Assembly: GCA_040380145.1 (NCBI GenBank)
Contig: JBEIJQ010000050.1
Span: 1-19,554 of the forward strand
Direction: 5' to 3'
From: JBEIJQ01 sp040380145
GTDB taxonomy: Bacteria > Bacteroidota > Bacteroidia > Chitinophagales > Saprospiraceae
Length of the DNA: 19,554 nucleotides
Made by a program: the position numbers and the translations under genes
Shown: piece by piece, positions 17,445 to 19,554 of the stretch
How the letters are laid out: every line of letters starts with the position of its first letter
Position numbering within the stretch: position 1 is the first letter of the stretch
Notes under the pieces: generated by a model
Seen by the model: only the letters and a program-made list of their open reading frames with translations
Databases searched by the model: none
What the model was told of the DNA's origin: nothing

Positions 17445-17603
17445 GTGAGCAATTCTCCGGAAAACGGGCCGGGCGGCGCCCCCGAACTTCCCAGATGGAC
17501 CACGGCGGTCCTCGGGGCGTTCTTGGCCGCTTTTGTCGCCCTGGCTTTTTATGTGTTCATCCGCGGCGGGCAACTGATCGAAGTGCTCGACGCTTTTTAC
17601 TGA
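17445..17603 (+). CDS. Small single-span membrane protein (52 residues, GTG start)
   Basis: A short frame starts GTG and encodes a polar, Pro/Gly-rich head (MSNSPENGPGGAPELPRW), one clear transmembrane helix at about 19-39 (TAVLGAFLAAFVALAFYVFI) and a short tail RGGQLIEVLDAFY. It ends with TGA 15 bases before the glpK ATG, so it would be translated from the same message. I do not recognise a family. Support comes from its GC-rich third positions, coherent membrane topology and fit between the AT-rich gap and glpK. A near-consensus -7 element (TAACTTTC, 17432-17439) lies just ahead, which could make the mRNA nearly leaderless. It might assist a glycerol facilitator or respiratory enzyme, but nothing in the sequence proves this. 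Confidence 0.6.
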   Translation: MSNSPENGPGGAPELPRWTTAVLGAFLAAFVALAFYVFIRGGQLIEVLDAFY

Positions 17604-17618
17604 CCCTTTGAGATTGAT

Positions 17619-19085
17619 ATGATCCTCTCCCTCGACCAAGGAACCACCTCGTCCCGCGCTATCTTGTTCGACCGGGACGGTCGCATCGCCGGCGTTGCGC
17701 AACAGGAATTTGCCCAGCACTACCCGCAGCCGGGATGGGTGGAGCACGATGCCCTCGAGATCTGGGAAACGCAGCTGCGCACGGCCCGCGAGGTGCTGCA
17801 AAAAACCGGCGTGCCCGCCGAACGGGTCGAGGCCATCGGTATCACCAACCAGCGCGAGACCACGGTGGTGTGGGACCGTGCGACCGGAAAACCCATCGCG
17901 CCGGCCATCGTTTGGCAGGACCGCCGCACCGCACCGATCTGCGAGCGGCTGAAAGCGGAGGGCCTCGAACCGCACATCCGCGCCCGGACCGGGCTGGTGG
18001 CCGATGCGTATTTTTCGGGCACCAAGGTTTCGTGGCTCTTGGAGCACATCCCAGGCGCACGGGAACGGGCCGAGCGCGGCGAACTGCTGTTCGGCACCAT
18101 CGACACTTGGCTGCTGTGGAACCTCACCGGGGGCGCCGTGCACGCCACGGACTTTTCCAACGCCTCGCGCACCTTGCTATTCGACATCCACGCCCTGGAT
18201 TGGGACGACACCCTGTTGCGGGCGCTCGGCATCCCGCGGGCGATGCTGCCCGAGGTGCGTCCCTCGAGCGGGATTTTCGGCCATACCGAACTGCTCGGCG
18301 GGCGTTTGCCCATCGCCGGCGTGGCGGGCGACCAGCAGGCGGCGTTGTTCGGACAGCGCTGTTTCTCGCCGGGCACGGCCAAAAACACCTACGGAACGGG
18401 CTGTTTCATGCTGATGAACACGGGCGAAAAGCCGGTGACATCCGCTTCCGGACTGCTGACGACCATCGCTTGGGGCTTGGGCGGTAAGGTGGAGTATGCG
18501 CTGGAAGGGTCCGTTTTCATCGCCGGGGCGGCCATCCAGTGGCTGCGCGACGGTCTGAAAATGATAGACGAGTCGCGGGATTCGGAGTATTTCGCCACGA
18601 AAGTGCCCGATTCGGGCGGCGTATATGTGGTGCCCGCCTTTGCCGGGCTGGGAGCGCCTTATTGGGACATGTACGCCCGGGGCGGCATTTTCGGACTGAC
18701 CCGCGGCACCACCAACAACCACTTGGTGCGCGCCACCTTGGAGTCCATCGCCTACCAGACCCGCGACGTGCTGGACGCGATGGAGCGCGACTCCGGCATC
18801 CAACTCCGTTCGCTGCGCGTGGACGGCGGCGCCTGCGCCAACGACTTTTTGATGCAGTTCCAATCCGACCTGCTCGACGTGCCGGTCGAACGCCCGAAAG
18901 TCATCGAGACCACGGCCCTCGGCGCCGCCTATCTGGCCGGACTGGCCGTGGGCACTTGGACCCTGGAAGGCCTGAGCGGTCAAGTGGCTCCCGAGCGGGT
19001 TTTCGCCCCGGAAATGCCCGAAGAAAAGCGCGGGGCGCTATACAAAGGCTGGCAACAGGCGGTTCGGCGCGTGATGACGGAGTGA
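17619..19085 (+). CDS. glpK: Glycerol kinase
   Basis: A 488-residue FGGY-family kinase that phosphorylates glycerol to glycerol-3-phosphate. The N-terminal phosphate loop is LDQGTTSSRA (5-14). Glycerol-contacting residues R79 and E80 (NQRET), Y131 and D238 (AGDQQAALFGQ, catalytic base) are present. The nucleotide-binding stretches KNTYGTGCF (255-263), GSVFIAGAAIQWLRD and VDGGACANDFLMQFQSD are intact. Compared from memory with the E. coli enzyme, the loop before AGDQQ is shorter and lacks the Gly-rich GGKGGTR segment used for fructose-1,6-bisphosphate inhibition, so that control is probably missing. It follows the small membrane protein gene by 15 bases. No glycerol facilitator or glycerol-3-phosphate dehydrogenase gene is in view. 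A weak GGCGG/CCGCC hairpin lies after the stop. Confidence 0.97.
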   Translation: MILSLDQGTTSSRAILFDRDGRIAGVAQQEFAQHYPQPGWVEHDALEIWETQLRTAREVLQKTGVPAERVEAIGITNQRETTVVWDRATGKPIAPAIVWQDRRTAPICERLKAEGLEPHIRARTGLVADAYFSGTKVSWLLEHIPGARERAERGELLFGTIDTWLLWNLTGGAVHATDFSNASRTLLFDIHALDWDDTLLRALGIPRAMLPEVRPSSGIFGHTELLGGRLPIAGVAGDQQAALFGQRCFSPGTAKNTYGTGCFMLMNTGEKPVTSASGLLTTIAWGLGGKVEYALEGSVFIAGAAIQWLRDGLKMIDESRDSEYFATKVPDSGGVYVVPAFAGLGAPYWDMYARGGIFGLTRGTTNNHLVRATLESIAYQTRDVLDAMERDSGIQLRSLRVDGGACANDFLMQFQSDLLDVPVERPKVIETTALGAAYLAGLAVGTWTLEGLSGQVAPERVFAPEMPEEKRGALYKGWQQAVRRVMTE

Positions 19086-19113
19086 GGGGGGCGGGGATTT
19101 TTTATGCCGCCAC

Positions 19114-19144
19114 TTGGGTTTGGCACCACATTCCACTACTTTTG
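19114..19144 (+). promoter_or_regulatory. Promoter candidate upstream of the last gene
   Basis: TTG (19114-19116), a 20-base spacer, then TACTTTTG (19137-19144) fits the Bacteroidetes consensus in both boxes and spacing. The start would be near 19151, giving a leader of about 145 bases to the ATG at 19297. Confidence 0.6.
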
Positions 19145-19211
19145 TCACCAAGAAAACGGTCCATGTTCGTTGAAAAATCTCGAAAAGCGTCGGATATTGA
19201 AACGAAATGTT

Positions 19212-19219
19212 TATATTTG
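19212..19219 (+). promoter_or_regulatory. Second -7 element upstream of the last gene
   Basis: TATATTTG matches TAnnTTTG exactly and would start transcription near 19226, about 70 bases before the ATG. No -33 element stands at the usual distance. Together with the upstream promoter this suggests tandem promoters. Confidence 0.45.
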
Positions 19220-19296
19220 CGATTGTTTCCGTTGAGACGGCTTTTGATCTGGCCGGCTAATTATAAAACTTGCTCCTTAACCAATTTTGGCGGCAG

Positions 19297-19554
19297 ATGA
19301 CACCTAAAGGCAAAACCAGCATCGAAGATTTTGACAGCAAACGCTTTCAAAGTCGTTTGGCCGAACCCGATTCGGGCAATCACCACAAGGCCATTGTGAC
19401 CCACTACCTCCATAACTTGGACAATGGGGTAGCCAAGCATTTCGAGCAGGATGCCCAAAAAGCTATCCGGGAATATGTGGCCTACAAACGGGAAGAAGAA
19501 AAAATCAACTTGGTCGAAGAGACTGCTGTACAAGAATTGCTGTTTGAAGTGGAG
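19297..19554 (+). CDS. Unrecognised protein, N-terminal part (3' end outside window)
   Basis: The frame is open from ATG 19297 to the window edge (86 codons), with an in-frame stop upstream at 19264. The product begins MTPKGKTSIEDFDSKRFQ and is hydrophilic, charged and predicted mostly helical, with Glu-rich stretches (YKREEEKINLVEE) and no signal peptide or membrane segment. I do not recognise the family. Its base composition is visibly less GC-rich than glpK next to it, which may mark a different origin. It has two promoter-like elements upstream and a terminator-poor gap after glpK. A cytoplasmic role is the only safe statement. Confidence 0.6.
   Translation, partial: MTPKGKTSIEDFDSKRFQSRLAEPDSGNHHKAIVTHYLHNLDNGVAKHFEQDAQKAIREYVAYKREEEKINLVEETAVQELLFEVE

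Overview
The window looks like chromosomal DNA from a Bacteroidota bacterium with GC-rich coding sequence and very AT-rich gaps. Three things point there. Exact matches to the Bacteroidetes -7 promoter element (TAnnTTTG) lie in front of most transcription units. A sensor kinase of the Reg_prop/Y_Y_Y/His_kinase type is paired with a LytTR regulator. A DUF4296-type lipoprotein is also present. A Saprospiria-like lineage would fit the base composition, but that is only a guess from gene style. No CRISPR array, phage genes or intact insertion sequence is visible.

Left part (1-8183). A C-terminal scrap of an unidentified + strand gene ends at 66. A minus-strand block follows, in transcription order: tRNA-Phe with its own promoter and terminator, an EamA-type permease, a bifunctional nuclease with a UVR tail (own promoter), an M1-family metallopeptidase, a DUF4296-type lipoprotein, a large sensor histidine kinase and a LytTR response regulator. 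The nuclease-to-regulator genes are tightly spaced and read like one operon. Downstream of the regulator, a minus-strand promoter-like element and a terminator bracket about 170 nt without a convincing reading frame, which may be a small RNA.

Middle (8184-14100). A striking nested 49-bp dyad and long A/T tracts separate the tRNA promoter from 3-hydroxyanthranilate 3,4-dioxygenase (minus). Divergent to it is a sigma-54-type response regulator that lacks its C-terminal DNA-binding domain and carries GAFTSA instead of GAFTGA. It converges, one base apart, on a rhodanese gene that sits behind a lysoplasmalogenase-type membrane protein (both minus). Upstream of these is clpC (minus), closed by a very strong terminator.

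Right part (14100-19554). An anti-sigma-factor-antagonist (STAS) gene and rnz form a + strand pair. A diheme cytochrome c lipoprotein gene (minus) is broken by one missing base in a homopolymer. rnhB (+) shares a compact divergent promoter region with it. A 52-residue single-span membrane protein gene with a GTG start, easily missed, precedes glpK (+). The window ends inside an unrecognised + strand gene behind two promoter-like elements.

Most of the window is housekeeping: RNA processing (rnz, tRNA), genome maintenance (rnhB), proteolysis (clpC) and glycerol use (glpK). I do not see a clearly new multi-gene system. The best leads are the truncated sigma-54 activator, the possible small RNA at 82-256, the nested dyad at 8227-8275, the frameshifted cytochrome and the hidden membrane peptide before glpK.
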